This document shows positions 32,571 to 39,666 of a stretch of DNA of 48,560 bases, one piece after another. Every line of letters begins with the position of its first letter. The stretch's first letter is position 1. Source of the DNA: a virus; the IMG/VR virus record IMGVR_UViG_3300005253_000639, positions 1 through 48,560 of that record. One strand, written 5' to 3'. The notes beneath the pieces are model-generated. The model did no database searches and was not told the origin of the DNA. It saw only the letters and a list, made by a program, of their open reading frames with translations. The position numbers and the translations under genes are program-made.

Positions 32571-32893
32571 CTAAAGAAGGATACGATCCTAAGTGTTTCC
32601 ATACATGCCCGGACTGTGATTATAGATGTAACTGTGGGGATATTCCCTGCTCACATTGTCTATCTTTATTTATAGCAACAGAAGAAGATGGATCTCAATG
32701 GGTTAAATATGAAGATTTTGAAAAACTTATGAAATATAAAAAGAGGTGGGTGAGGATAAAAGATTTTATTTATGAGAGAATAAATATTGCTAATTATACA
32801 AAAGGATTACCTGCTATGGAGCATGCTATAATTGTTGGTTTTTTAGAAGTCAGTGCAAGAATTAGAGATATAGAAAAGGAGATTAAAGAATGA
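32567..32893 (+). CDS. Mosaic small protein 2, Cys-rich
   Basis: 108 residues. N-terminal CPDCDYRCNCGDIPCSHC could bind two zinc ions; then MKYKKRWVRIKDF (YKKxW module) and the shared end IEKEIKE. ATGA overlap with the previous gene. Confidence 0.6.
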   Translation: MTKEGYDPKCFHTCPDCDYRCNCGDIPCSHCLSLFIATEEDGSQWVKYEDFEKLMKYKKRWVRIKDFIYERINIANYTKGLPAMEHAIIVGFLEVSARIRDIEKEIKE

Positions 32894-33222
32894 AAAAAAA
32901 ACCAAGCTATAGCGATGTTAAGTTTGATGTTAGTGATTTAGATCTCAGAAAACATAGACTTAAAAATAAAGTACCTGATAAAGAATCAAAACCATGTGTT
33001 AATGATATGTGTCACAGGTATGATAAAACGAATGAAACTAATTGCTTATATTATGCAATTCACAATAATCATATATTAACATGTCATAAATACCTAACAG
33101 AAAAACCAGATTCAATCTATAAAATGATGTGGAAAAAATTAGAGTGGGAAATAGATTGGAACATAGGTGATGTATCAGTATATAATAAAATGCAAGAAAT
33201 AGAAAAGGAGCTTAAAGAATGA
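32890..33222 (+). CDS. Mosaic small protein 3
   Basis: 110 residues with KPCVNDMCHRYD, CHKYLTEKPDSIYKMMW and the end MQEIEKELKE. All three family modules are present. ATGA overlap. Confidence 0.6.
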   Translation: MKKKPSYSDVKFDVSDLDLRKHRLKNKVPDKESKPCVNDMCHRYDKTNETNCLYYAIHNNHILTCHKYLTEKPDSIYKMMWKKLEWEIDWNIGDVSVYNKMQEIEKELKE

Positions 33223-33494
33223 AAATAAAACCCTGTATGAATGATATGTGTCCTCTTGACTATTACAATAAAAAGTACGGCAATAAATGTAAAGATAAAA
33301 AGGGCTGTCCAAAATACATAATAGAAAAATCAGAGTCAGCATGGGATATGGCAAATAGACTTTTAGAAGTTATTGCTAAACTCCCATTTAAAGAACAAGA
33401 ATATTATATATGTAAATTCCCATATGCTAAAAAATATAAAAACCAAGACGCAATAAAAAAAATGCAAGAAATAGAAAAGGAGCTTAAAGAATGA
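33219..33494 (+). CDS. Mosaic small protein 4
   Basis: 91 residues with KPCMNDMCPLDYY, CPKYIIEKSESAWDMAN and the end MQEIEKELKE. The most regular member of the family: three modules with short linkers. Confidence 0.62.
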   Translation: MKIKPCMNDMCPLDYYNKKYGNKCKDKKGCPKYIIEKSESAWDMANRLLEVIAKLPFKEQEYYICKFPYAKKYKNQDAIKKMQEIEKELKE

Positions 33495-33616
33495 ATATTT
33501 CAATTGCAAATGATAAAATGTTAAAAAAATATATGAAACGTAATCCAAATAATGTAAAAACCGGATGGATAAAATCAATGCTGAAAAAAAGAAAAAGGAG
33601 CTTAAAGAATGAATAA
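33491..33616 (+). CDS. Tiny basic protein, possible remnant of a mosaic gene
   Basis: 41 residues, start at the usual ATGA junction. Very basic. Its 3' end is the same AAAAAGGAGCTTAAAGA module, but read in a different frame (KRKRSLKNE), so it may be a truncated or frame-shifted member. Confidence 0.4.
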   Translation: MNISIANDKMLKKYMKRNPNNVKTGWIKSMLKKRKRSLKNE

Positions 33617-34049
33617 AAAAATATTAGAAAAGATTGAAGAAATAGAAAGTATGTATTCTTCTTGTTCTGGAAGATATTGTGTTGATGCTGATAAATTAGA
33701 TGAAAAAATAAAAGAAATAAAACAGTTTCTGCAAGCAGAAGAACAAAAAGAGCCTGAGTTTGTTAAGGGAATGATTGTTAAAAAGAAAAATGTACATGAG
33801 GATAAATATAAATATCTTATGTATAGTAAGAATATAGAAAGAGCCGAACCTCTTGACTGGAAAGAATTAGCAAAAACAATAGCATATTTTATACCGGATT
33901 GTGTTAAAGTTATAAGAAATATACACGGTAGATTATATTTTATGAATAACAAGGATGAGGATTGTACGAGATCTGATGGCCATACTTATAATATATCTAT
34001 TCCAAACCCAACAGGCAAACATCAAGAAATAGATATAGAAAGAGGTTAA
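33609..34049 (+). CDS. Early protein with LQAEEQ module
   Basis: 146 residues. The N-terminal helix pair KILEKIEEIESMYSS and EIKQFLQAEEQKE is shared in pattern with the product at 37255. The C-terminal part (LAKTIAYFIPDCVKVIRNIH, GRLYFMNNKDED) is unique. Function unknown. Confidence 0.55.
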   Translation: MNKKILEKIEEIESMYSSCSGRYCVDADKLDEKIKEIKQFLQAEEQKEPEFVKGMIVKKKNVHEDKYKYLMYSKNIERAEPLDWKELAKTIAYFIPDCVKVIRNIHGRLYFMNNKDEDCTRSDGHTYNISIPNPTGKHQEIDIERG

Positions 34050-34052
34050 AGA

Positions 34053-34805
34053 ATGATAACTGAATTTACAATACTAAAAATCAAATGTACTCAGGAAATG
34101 ATCGGTAAGGATATTATAATCTCTGCTTCAGAAGAAGGACAGGAAGCTTTAAAGTCAATGCCTCCGGCTGAAAAAATGGCTTGTGTAATAAAGTATAAAG
34201 GTAAACATAATTTAGATAGGCATGATTTATTTCATGCCTGTGTGAAATTAGTATCTGAAAATACAGGGAGAAGGGAGATTGAAGTCAAAGAACATTGTAA
34301 GCGCGATTGCAGGTGGTTTTCCGGATACGTATATTATAAAGATAAATTCGGAAAAGAAAGAGTAGACGTAATAACAAAATCAATCTCTTTTGCAAAAATG
34401 AGCCTGCAGGAAGCGGATGAATTTTATGAAAAAGCATTTGATATACTTGCGGGCTATTTGAAACTAAGTTCAGAAGTATTGATAAATGAAGCAAAATTAC
34501 GAATGCAGGGAAAATATTATTGTGTAGTTTGCGGTGAACCGGCAAGCCAACGGCATCATTGTTTTTCACAGTCAAAACCGAATATAGAAAAATATGGAAA
34601 AAAAGTAATCGATGCTGATTTTAATCGTAGGTGGGTATGTATAAACTGTCATCCTGGACATGGGAATATACCGCCTGAATTAATATGGGATGAAAAAAAG
34701 TTTATATCAGTAGCCAGGAAAAACGGCTATTTACAGGACCCGGAAAAAGAATATTCCGCTGAACCAGAACAGGACTTGGAAAATGGGGAATTGGATATAT
34801 ATTAA
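34053..34805 (+). CDS. Recombination-type protein with C-terminal HNH-like zinc domain
   Basis: 250 residues. N-terminal part: KHNLDRHDLFHACVKLVSEN, then VKEHCKRDCRWF and KSISFAKMSLQEADEFYEKA, close in pattern to DUF1367/NinB-like phage proteins. C-terminal part: CVVCGEPASQRHHC, DADFNRRWVCINCHPGH, an HNH-type zinc-bound fold. It may bind or cut branched DNA. The fusion is unusual in my experience. Last gene of the recombination operon. Confidence 0.6.
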   Translation: MITEFTILKIKCTQEMIGKDIIISASEEGQEALKSMPPAEKMACVIKYKGKHNLDRHDLFHACVKLVSENTGRREIEVKEHCKRDCRWFSGYVYYKDKFGKERVDVITKSISFAKMSLQEADEFYEKAFDILAGYLKLSSEVLINEAKLRMQGKYYCVVCGEPASQRHHCFSQSKPNIEKYGKKVIDADFNRRWVCINCHPGHGNIPPELIWDEKKFISVARKNGYLQDPEKEYSAEPEQDLENGELDIY

Positions 34806-34815
34806 TAATAAAACC

Positions 34816-34844
34816 TTGACACGATTTATTATTAATATTATGAT
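34816..34844 (+). promoter_or_regulatory. Strong promoter, near-copy of the one at 29496
   Basis: TTGACA (34816-34821), 17 bases, TATGAT (34839-34844). The same 12-mer AAAACCTTGACA plus CGATTTA as at 29490, and even the leaders match (GATGATTTA then AGGGGG). Confidence 0.8.
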
Positions 34845-34871
34845 AAGAGGATGATTTATAAGGGGGATTTA

Positions 34872-35303
34872 ATGGAAACAAGCAAAACAAAAAAACATAT
34901 TTATAGTGAAGATTGTACCTGCGAGCAATGTTCAGAAATGTGGAGAAAGGAACTTATGAAAGCAGTCGAGCGTGGAGAAAGGAAACTAAAAAATAAATAT
35001 ATCAAGTGGCTAAGGCAGATTAATGATTTACACAATAATGAAAGATTAATATTTATTAAATGGCTATCACAAAAAAATAATAGCTTCAGTTACGGCCATA
35101 TGGGAGATTATTTTAACTATATTTACTATAAATATAGAAATTTGCCATATCCTAAAAATCTTAAATTTGAAATAGAGCTACATTTGATAATGATTCACAT
35201 ATCAGCAATGTTTTTTTATAATAAAATTAAAGACCGTAATGAAAAAGTTGATTTTTATAATATTATAACAGAATTACCATTATCAAAAATAAACAATATG
35301 TAA
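34872..35303 (+). CDS. Early protein, unknown
   Basis: 143 residues from ATG 34872 (SD AAGGGGG). Near the N-terminus are HIYSEDCTCEQCSEMW cysteines, followed by long helices (KNKYIKWLRQINDLHNNERL). Tyr- and Phe-rich end. No family recognised. Confidence 0.55.
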   Translation: METSKTKKHIYSEDCTCEQCSEMWRKELMKAVERGERKLKNKYIKWLRQINDLHNNERLIFIKWLSQKNNSFSYGHMGDYFNYIYYKYRNLPYPKNLKFEIELHLIMIHISAMFFYNKIKDRNEKVDFYNIITELPLSKINNM

Positions 35304-35317
35304 ATTAAGGGGGTTAA

Positions 35318-35727
35318 ATTTTTAACAAAACTAATCTTCACAAAGTACCTGAGAATAAAAGAGAGTATGAGAACTGGCTTAAAAGAATTTCAGATCAAGA
35401 AATCGAATGTAATATCACAGGGGTGATGATTACTTGTGTATGTGATCTGAAATACGAAATTAAATATTTATATCGGTGTTATTATTGCGGTATATGGTTT
35501 TGCCCGGTTTGCGCTAAAAAACATTTCGGCAAAAGACCGAAGGGTAAATTTACATATAAAGAATATTGTAAGGAAAAAATGATGAAGAAGTAAAAACATA
35601 TGAAGGATTAAGTGTTATTGATATAACAGAAATACCAATAACACTTAAGGATTGGAATGAATATAAACCAGACCCAATTTTCAATAAAAAAATAACAGGT
35701 GTTAACAAGGAGAATAAGGATGAATAA
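35318..35727 (+). pseudogene. Zinc-ribbon gene with ATT start and a frameshift
   Basis: After a good SD (AAGGGGG) four bases ahead, an open frame starts at ATT (35318), not ATG. It codes REYENWLKRISDQEIECNIT and CYYCGIWFCPVCAKKHFGKR and stops at 35593. A protein-like continuation in the -1 frame (EEVKTYEGLSVIDITEIPIT, LKDWNEYKPDPIF) starts at the A-run 35574-35579 and runs to 35727, overlapping the next start. One inserted or lost A would fuse them to 136 residues. Either a decayed gene, a homopolymer sequencing error, or a recoded gene. Confidence 0.55.
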
Positions 35728-36085
35728 AGAAATAACTTTAAAATGGCTGAAAAAAAATCCTATTAATTACAGGCTTATTGATTGGTTTAAAAGTCAAGAA
35801 ATATCTAATAACCGATCTGAAAATATAATAAAAATGCTACAAGAACAAAAAGAATATAATTTATTAGATGAATTATTGAGAGCTCTTCTAGTTGAGATAG
35901 ATCTCGAATTGTACTGTATGTATTCTGATGAATACAATAAATATATAGATGATGAAGATTGCATATTACTTGAAAATGTTGAGAAGGCTGTTAAATTTGG
36001 ATGTAACTTATTAAAGGAGAAAAAAGATGAATATAATATTATTAACAAGAAGACAAATAATAAAAATATGGTTAGAAGGAAATGA
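35720..36085 (+). CDS. Early protein, unknown
   Basis: 121 residues from ATG 35720 (SD AAGGAG). Helical and acidic: ENIIKMLQEQKEYNLLDELL, RALLVEIDLELYCMY. Its last 19 codons overlap the next gene in another frame, so the C-terminus is uncertain. Confidence 0.5.
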   Translation: MNKEITLKWLKKNPINYRLIDWFKSQEISNNRSENIIKMLQEQKEYNLLDELLRALLVEIDLELYCMYSDEYNKYIDDEDCILLENVEKAVKFGCNLLKEKKDEYNIINKKTNNKNMVRRK

Positions 36086-36236
36086 AAAATTTCTTGATTA
36101 TCATTGCTGTCCTTATTGTAGAAATTTATTGGTTAAAACAAAAGATGAAAATTATTTTTGTAATAATGACAGATGTGATAATAATAATACGTATGAAAAT
36201 CCAGAATTAAAGGAGAATGAAAATGGGAAGAATTAA
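36027..36236 (+). CDS. Zinc-ribbon protein
   Basis: 69 residues, SD AAAGGAGAAAAAAG. CCPYC and CNNDRCD form a zinc ribbon; the C-terminus is Asn/Glu-rich. Unknown role. Confidence 0.55.
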   Translation: MNIILLTRRQIIKIWLEGNEKFLDYHCCPYCRNLLVKTKDENYFCNNDRCDNNNTYENPELKENENGKN

Positions 36237-36438
36237 GGGAGAACCAATAAGTAAAAGAATCGGTAGAGGGAATATTGCCGGCAAGCCGTCAAAGGTACAT
36301 TACAACGGCAAGTCCGGAAGTGTACGAATATGTATATCTGCAGCCGGGGGCCTGCTTGCGGGGGACTGGGTATATTTAGAAAAGCTTGATGATGGCGTTA
36401 TTCTGATTATACCCGAAAGCGTTTATAATAAAGAATGA
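36223..36438 (+). CDS. Small AbrB-like beta protein
   Basis: 71 residues from ATG 36223, 8 bases after AAGGAG; ATG 36217 is too close. GSVRICISAAGGLLAGDWVY and DGVILIIPE resemble the swapped-hairpin AbrB/MazE-type DNA-binding fold (strand, AxxxGDxV, strand). It could be a regulator, but no partner toxin is seen. Confidence 0.45.
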   Translation: MGRIKGEPISKRIGRGNIAGKPSKVHYNGKSGSVRICISAAGGLLAGDWVYLEKLDDGVILIIPESVYNKE

Positions 36439-36578
36439 CTAAAGAACAAGAATATATAATAGCAGTTACTAAATATGGAAGGAGAAATTGTGAAAAAATT
36501 ATTAAATCAATTTTGTACAATATTAGAAAAATGCACAAGTTAATTAATAAAATAGAAAGGAGCTTAATGAATGAGTGA
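36435..36578 (+). CDS. Small basic protein, mosaic-family 3' end
   Basis: 47 residues at an ATGA junction. Ends with a shared AGAAAGGAGCTTAATGAATG module that also supplies the SD of the next gene. An internal GTG at 36490 with AAGGAG could give a 17-residue peptide in another frame. Confidence 0.4.
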   Translation: MTKEQEYIIAVTKYGRRNCEKIIKSILYNIRKMHKLINKIERSLMNE

Positions 36579-36756
36579 ATGGATAAGCGTAAAAGAGAGA
36601 TTGCCGGAAAAAAAAGATTTATATTTAGTAATATGTGATTGGCCTGGTACAGAAGCTGTTAGAGCAATATCAGATTATTCAAAGGGATCTGGATTTGCAG
36701 CAAGATACGTCAGTTATTGGCAGCCATATCCAGATCCACCGGAGGTAATTAAATGA
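36571..36756 (+). CDS. DUF551-like protein
   Basis: 61 residues: EWISVKERLPEKKDLYLVIC at the start and VSYWQPYPDPPE at the end, the WxSVxxRLPE and WxPxPxPP signature of DUF551. Common in phages, function unknown. Confidence 0.8.
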   Translation: MSEWISVKERLPEKKDLYLVICDWPGTEAVRAISDYSKGSGFAARYVSYWQPYPDPPEVIK

Positions 36757-36953
36757 GTGAGCTTAAAAGAATTGTCAGTTTATTAAATAAAATATCTGAA
36801 TTGGAAAAATATAAAAAGATGTGGGAAAATTTTTGGAGGGATTTTGATATTGTGTACGATTTGTTATCATTTCAGAAGAAATATTTAGGCCCGCGGTTTA
36901 GAGAGCAATTGTTATATAGAAAAAATATAATTGAAAAGGAGGCAGAAGAATGA
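36753..36953 (+). CDS. Mosaic small protein with YKKxW module
   Basis: 66 residues, ATGA overlap. LEKYKKMWENFW is shared with the products at 32567 and 37255. It ends IIEKEAEE, whose codons hold the SD AAGGAGG that small RNA 1 matches. Confidence 0.5.
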   Translation: MSELKRIVSLLNKISELEKYKKMWENFWRDFDIVYDLLSFQKKYLGPRFREQLLYRKNIIEKEAEE

Positions 36954-37258
36954 AAGTAGAAATGATTAAAACAAAAAAAAGATTTATTAAATTGATAATA
37001 GATATGGAATATCCTGTTTTGTATTATGGTAGTAGTGATGATTATTTACAACTGAATATGTTTTTTTTAATTAAGGACGACAAAGACAGAAATAAAAGAT
37101 TTAATTTGCCTGGATGCTTGCTTTCTTTTGGAAATGTTACTAAACAAGATCTCCAGAATTATTATAATAGAGAGAAAAAACTACTAATTAAATATGAAAA
37201 ATGGATGTATGAAGTATGTGGAAATTATTGTTATAGTTTTAGGGAGATTAAAGAATGA
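36950..37258 (+). CDS. Early protein, unknown; possible target of small RNA 1
   Basis: 102 residues, SD AAAAGGAGGC. RFIKLIIDMEYPVLYYGSSD and NRFNL-like strands, no family. The SD (36934-36944) is complementary to small RNA 1 over 11 bases. Confidence 0.5.
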   Translation: MKVEMIKTKKRFIKLIIDMEYPVLYYGSSDDYLQLNMFFLIKDDKDRNKRFNLPGCLLSFGNVTKQDLQNYYNREKKLLIKYEKWMYEVCGNYCYSFREIKE

Positions 37259-37554
37259 ATGAAGAAATATTAACTAAGCTTAAAGAAATTAACGACTTAT
37301 TAAATGAGATTCATGGTAATCAACCAAAAGCGGATACGGCTTTTTATGAATTACAGAAGCTAAAAGAACTCTTGCAAGCAGAAGAACAAGAAGATGAATA
37401 TAAAAAAAGGTGGGAAAATATTCTGCATGAATTAAAATGTGTATTATCAGATATTGGAGAAGCGATAGTATTAAAAGATTTTGAATTATTAAAAATGACA
37501 AAATATATGGCTGAAAAAAGAATTAAAGAAATAGAAAAGGAGCTTAAAGAATGA
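37255..37554 (+). CDS. Mosaic small protein 5
   Basis: 99 residues: LKELLQAEEQEDEYKKRWEN combines the LQAEEQ and YKKxW modules, and the end is KEIEKELKE. ATGA overlaps at both ends. Confidence 0.58.
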   Translation: MNEEILTKLKEINDLLNEIHGNQPKADTAFYELQKLKELLQAEEQEDEYKKRWENILHELKCVLSDIGEAIVLKDFELLKMTKYMAEKRIKEIEKELKE

Positions 37555-37718
37555 AAATAAAAGATATAAATAGTAAGGACTGGCATATCAGACACCGGGC
37601 AATAGACGAGATATGCGAAGAGCTGGACGAATACAGGCGGGACACATCGGTTGATGATTGTATTGAGCTGCTTGGCCTGTTTTCCAGGGCCTTAAAATTA
37701 GAATGTATAATAAAATAA
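37551..37718 (+). CDS. Small early protein, unknown
   Basis: 55 residues: DWHIRHRAIDEICEELDEYR and CIELLGLFSRALKL, helical. Its bases are richer in GC than its neighbours, which may reflect a different origin. The SD is the shared AAGGAGCTTAAAGA module. Confidence 0.55.
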   Translation: MKIKDINSKDWHIRHRAIDEICEELDEYRRDTSVDDCIELLGLFSRALKLECIIK

Positions 37719-37721
37719 ACC

Positions 37722-37749
37722 TTGACACGAAAAGGTATATATGTATAAT
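37722..37749 (+). promoter_or_regulatory. Consensus promoter of small RNA 3
   Basis: TTGACA (37722-37727), 16 bases, TATAAT (37744-37749): both hexamers perfect, inside AAACCTTGACACGA. Predicted start about 37756. Confidence 0.85.
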
Positions 37750-37755
37750 AGAAGT

Positions 37756-37859
37756 ATGGAACCAAAAAAAATTGTGATAACAGAGCATATTATGGAGCGG
37801 TCGAGGTTTTTCGCACAATTTCCTTGGTTTCAGCCGTTCCATTGTATGCTCTTTTTTTT
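37756..37859 (+). ncRNA. Small RNA 3: long hairpin ending in a terminator (may also code a short peptide)
   Basis: GAGCATA (37783-37789) pairs with TATGCTC (37845-37851), and ATGGAGCGG (37792-37800) with CCGTTCCAT (37834-37842, one G-U), followed by eight Ts. About 104 bases from the promoter start. The predicted start coincides with an ATG (37756) opening a 36-codon frame to 37866 (KIVITEHIMERSRFF), so a leaderless peptide is an alternative. Confidence 0.6.
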
Positions 37860-37876
37860 GGAGTAAGGGAGTAAGA

Positions 37877-38026
37877 ATGAATGAACGAGAATTGAATAAT
37901 AGATTAGATGCATTAAGATATAGTTATTTTAAACATGTAAATTGCAGATGTGTATCAGGGCCATATCCTATAATTTCACTTTATGAAAAACTTAAAATAG
38001 ATATAAATTATTTTATATATAATTAA
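37877..38026 (+). CDS. Small early protein, unknown
   Basis: 49 residues, SD AAGGGAG. Contains VNCRCVSGPYPIISLYEKLK. It fills the gap before the replisome organiser. No family recognised. Confidence 0.5.
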   Translation: MNERELNNRLDALRYSYFKHVNCRCVSGPYPIISLYEKLKIDINYFIYN

Positions 38027-38035
38027 AGGGGTAAT

Positions 38036-38788
38036 ATGAAAATATCATGGATTAAATTAGAAATTGAATTGTTTGACAATAAAAAAATTAAGAAAATAAG
38101 AAGAATGCCAGACGGTGATAAAATATTATTAGTATGGATTTATTTATTAATAGAAGCAGGGAAATGTAATGCGGGTGGTATGATATTTATAAGTGAAAAA
38201 GTACCGCTTAATATGGATGATATTGCAAAAGATTTAAACTTTGAAATATCAGTAATTCAGTTAGGGATTAAGACGTTTTTAAGACTAGACATGATAATAA
38301 TGGATGAAAAAGAATTTCTGTATATATCAGATTGGGAAAATCATCAAAATATTGAAGGCATGGAAAAGGCTAAATTGTTAAGAAAGGAAAGGAATAAGCG
38401 GTATTATGAGAAAAAACAGATTGAATCTTTAGATAATAAGACGACTAGTAAGACACTTCAAGGCGCTACAGATAAGACTAGACTAGATAAGACTAGACTA
38501 GATAAGACTATAAAAGATAAGAATAAATATAGAGATAATATTTCCTTAACTTTAATAGAATATGAAAAATTATTAAAAAAATATGGTGAAACACAATTAG
38601 ATCTTATACTCGATAAACTTGATAATTATAAGGGGTCTAAGGGTAAAAAATATAAAAGTGATTATAGAGCTATTCTTTTATGGGTTGTTGAAGCTGTTAA
38701 AGCAGAACCACTAAAAAACGATGGCGGAATGTGTGAAGCAGAAAAGGAATATTTTAGAAATCTTGAAAAGGAGAAATTAAATGTCTGA
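38036..38788 (+). CDS. Replisome organiser-like protein
   Basis: 250 residues, SD AAGGGG. The N-terminal 120 residues match the phage replisome organiser N-terminal domain: ISWIKLEIELFDNKKIKKIR, MPDGDKILLVWIYLL, then AGGMIFISEKVPLNMDDIA. The middle has DKTRLDKTRLDKT, coded by 15-base tandem repeats. The C-terminal YKSDYRAILLWVVEAVKAE is a typical end. It would bind an origin and recruit host helicase; the phage has no visible helicase of its own here. Confidence 0.8.
   Translation: MKISWIKLEIELFDNKKIKKIRRMPDGDKILLVWIYLLIEAGKCNAGGMIFISEKVPLNMDDIAKDLNFEISVIQLGIKTFLRLDMIIMDEKEFLYISDWENHQNIEGMEKAKLLRKERNKRYYEKKQIESLDNKTTSKTLQGATDKTRLDKTRLDKTIKDKNKYRDNISLTLIEYEKLLKKYGETQLDLILDKLDNYKGSKGKKYKSDYRAILLWVVEAVKAEPLKNDGGMCEAEKEYFRNLEKEKLNV
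38471..38510 (+). repeat. 15-base tandem repeats in the replisome organiser gene (origin candidate)
   Basis: GATAAGACTAGACTA at 38471-38485 and 38486-38500, then a partial GATAAGACTA to 38510; related GACTAGTAAGAC lies just upstream. Iterons inside the initiator gene are a common phage origin layout. Confidence 0.55.
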
Positions 38789-39130
38789 AGAATTAAAACC
38801 CTGCATGAATGATATGTGCCCAAGATTTAACAATAAGGATTACGGATGTAATTGTAATATGGTCGAAGCATATAGTATTTTACCATTACATAAAATATCT
38901 AAAGCAATGGAAAAGTTTTTTTAAAATGCAAAAAATACCTAACAGAAAAACCAGAATCAGCGTGGGAAATGTTCAGGGATTTAAAAAAGCATAAAGATTT
39001 TGATGAATTTATGTTTATTCATTTTAACCATATGTGGAAACTATTAATATATCCGGAAGAACAGGCAAAGGAAATAATGAAGAAAATAAAAAAGGAGCTT
39101 AACAAATGCAAGCAACTAAGAATTATTTGA
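38781..39130 (+). pseudogene. Mosaic small-protein gene interrupted at a T7 run
   Basis: Frame 1 (38781-38924) codes KPCMNDMCPRFNN and ends KAMEKFF at TTTTTTTAA. A -1 shift in the T run continues as KCKKYLTEKPESAWEMFRDL and KKIKKELNK to 39130. Intact relatives at 32890 and 33219 have exactly this module order in one frame, so this is a broken or recoded copy. The SD of the next gene lies in its end module. Confidence 0.6.
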
Positions 39131-39666
39131 AAAATGAAATATTAACAGAAAATGAAAAAAATAAACGCTGGGAAAATACAATAACGACCCGCCTTAACTG
39201 GTGGGAGAATGAATTTAAAAGGATAAATAAACTAAACTGTTTTACTGCAGGACAAAAAGAACTGATTAGTAAAGAAATCAGGCAAATGACACAACTTGAA
39301 ATTGACGGCGGCAAATGTCCTGTATGTAGGAAGGAATGGATTGTTGTTGAATTTAATAATGTGTTCGGGTCCGGAAGATATTTTAAACCGGACTGTCAAT
39401 GTTTTTTTAAATGCCCGCGATGTAAAAATCAGTTATATGATCTTAAAGTAACAACACGATTAAAAATGAAAAACTTTACATGTCCTGGTTGTGGTTGGGT
39501 TTTATTATATAATGGTGATAAAAGATTTGGCCCGGATTATGAAATATTTTATGACGGTCTACGGAGAAAACCAACAAATATAAATATTGAAAAAGTAGAA
39601 AAGGAGAAAAGAAAAAAGGAAAAAGAAAAAGAAAAAAAGGAAAAAGAAAAGGAGAAAGTAAAATGA
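39106..39666 (+). CDS. Double zinc-finger protein with charged tail
   Basis: 186 residues. CPVC (about 70), then CQCFFKCPRC and CPGCGW give at least two zinc sites. The last 30 residues are almost only Lys and Glu. Possibly nucleic-acid binding; family not recognised. SD AAGGAG. Confidence 0.58.
   Translation: MQATKNYLKNEILTENEKNKRWENTITTRLNWWENEFKRINKLNCFTAGQKELISKEIRQMTQLEIDGGKCPVCRKEWIVVEFNNVFGSGRYFKPDCQCFFKCPRCKNQLYDLKVTTRLKMKNFTCPGCGWVLLYNGDKRFGPDYEIFYDGLRRKPTNINIEKVEKEKRKKEKEKEKKEKEKEKVK

Noticed and set aside
37588-37842. Reverse-strand frames around the small RNA at 37756
   Set aside because: No SD, opposite to all real genes, and they arise from the complement of a coding gene and a hairpin.
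38809-38994. 61-codon frame across the broken mosaic gene
   Set aside because: No SD; both other frames here code the conserved family modules.
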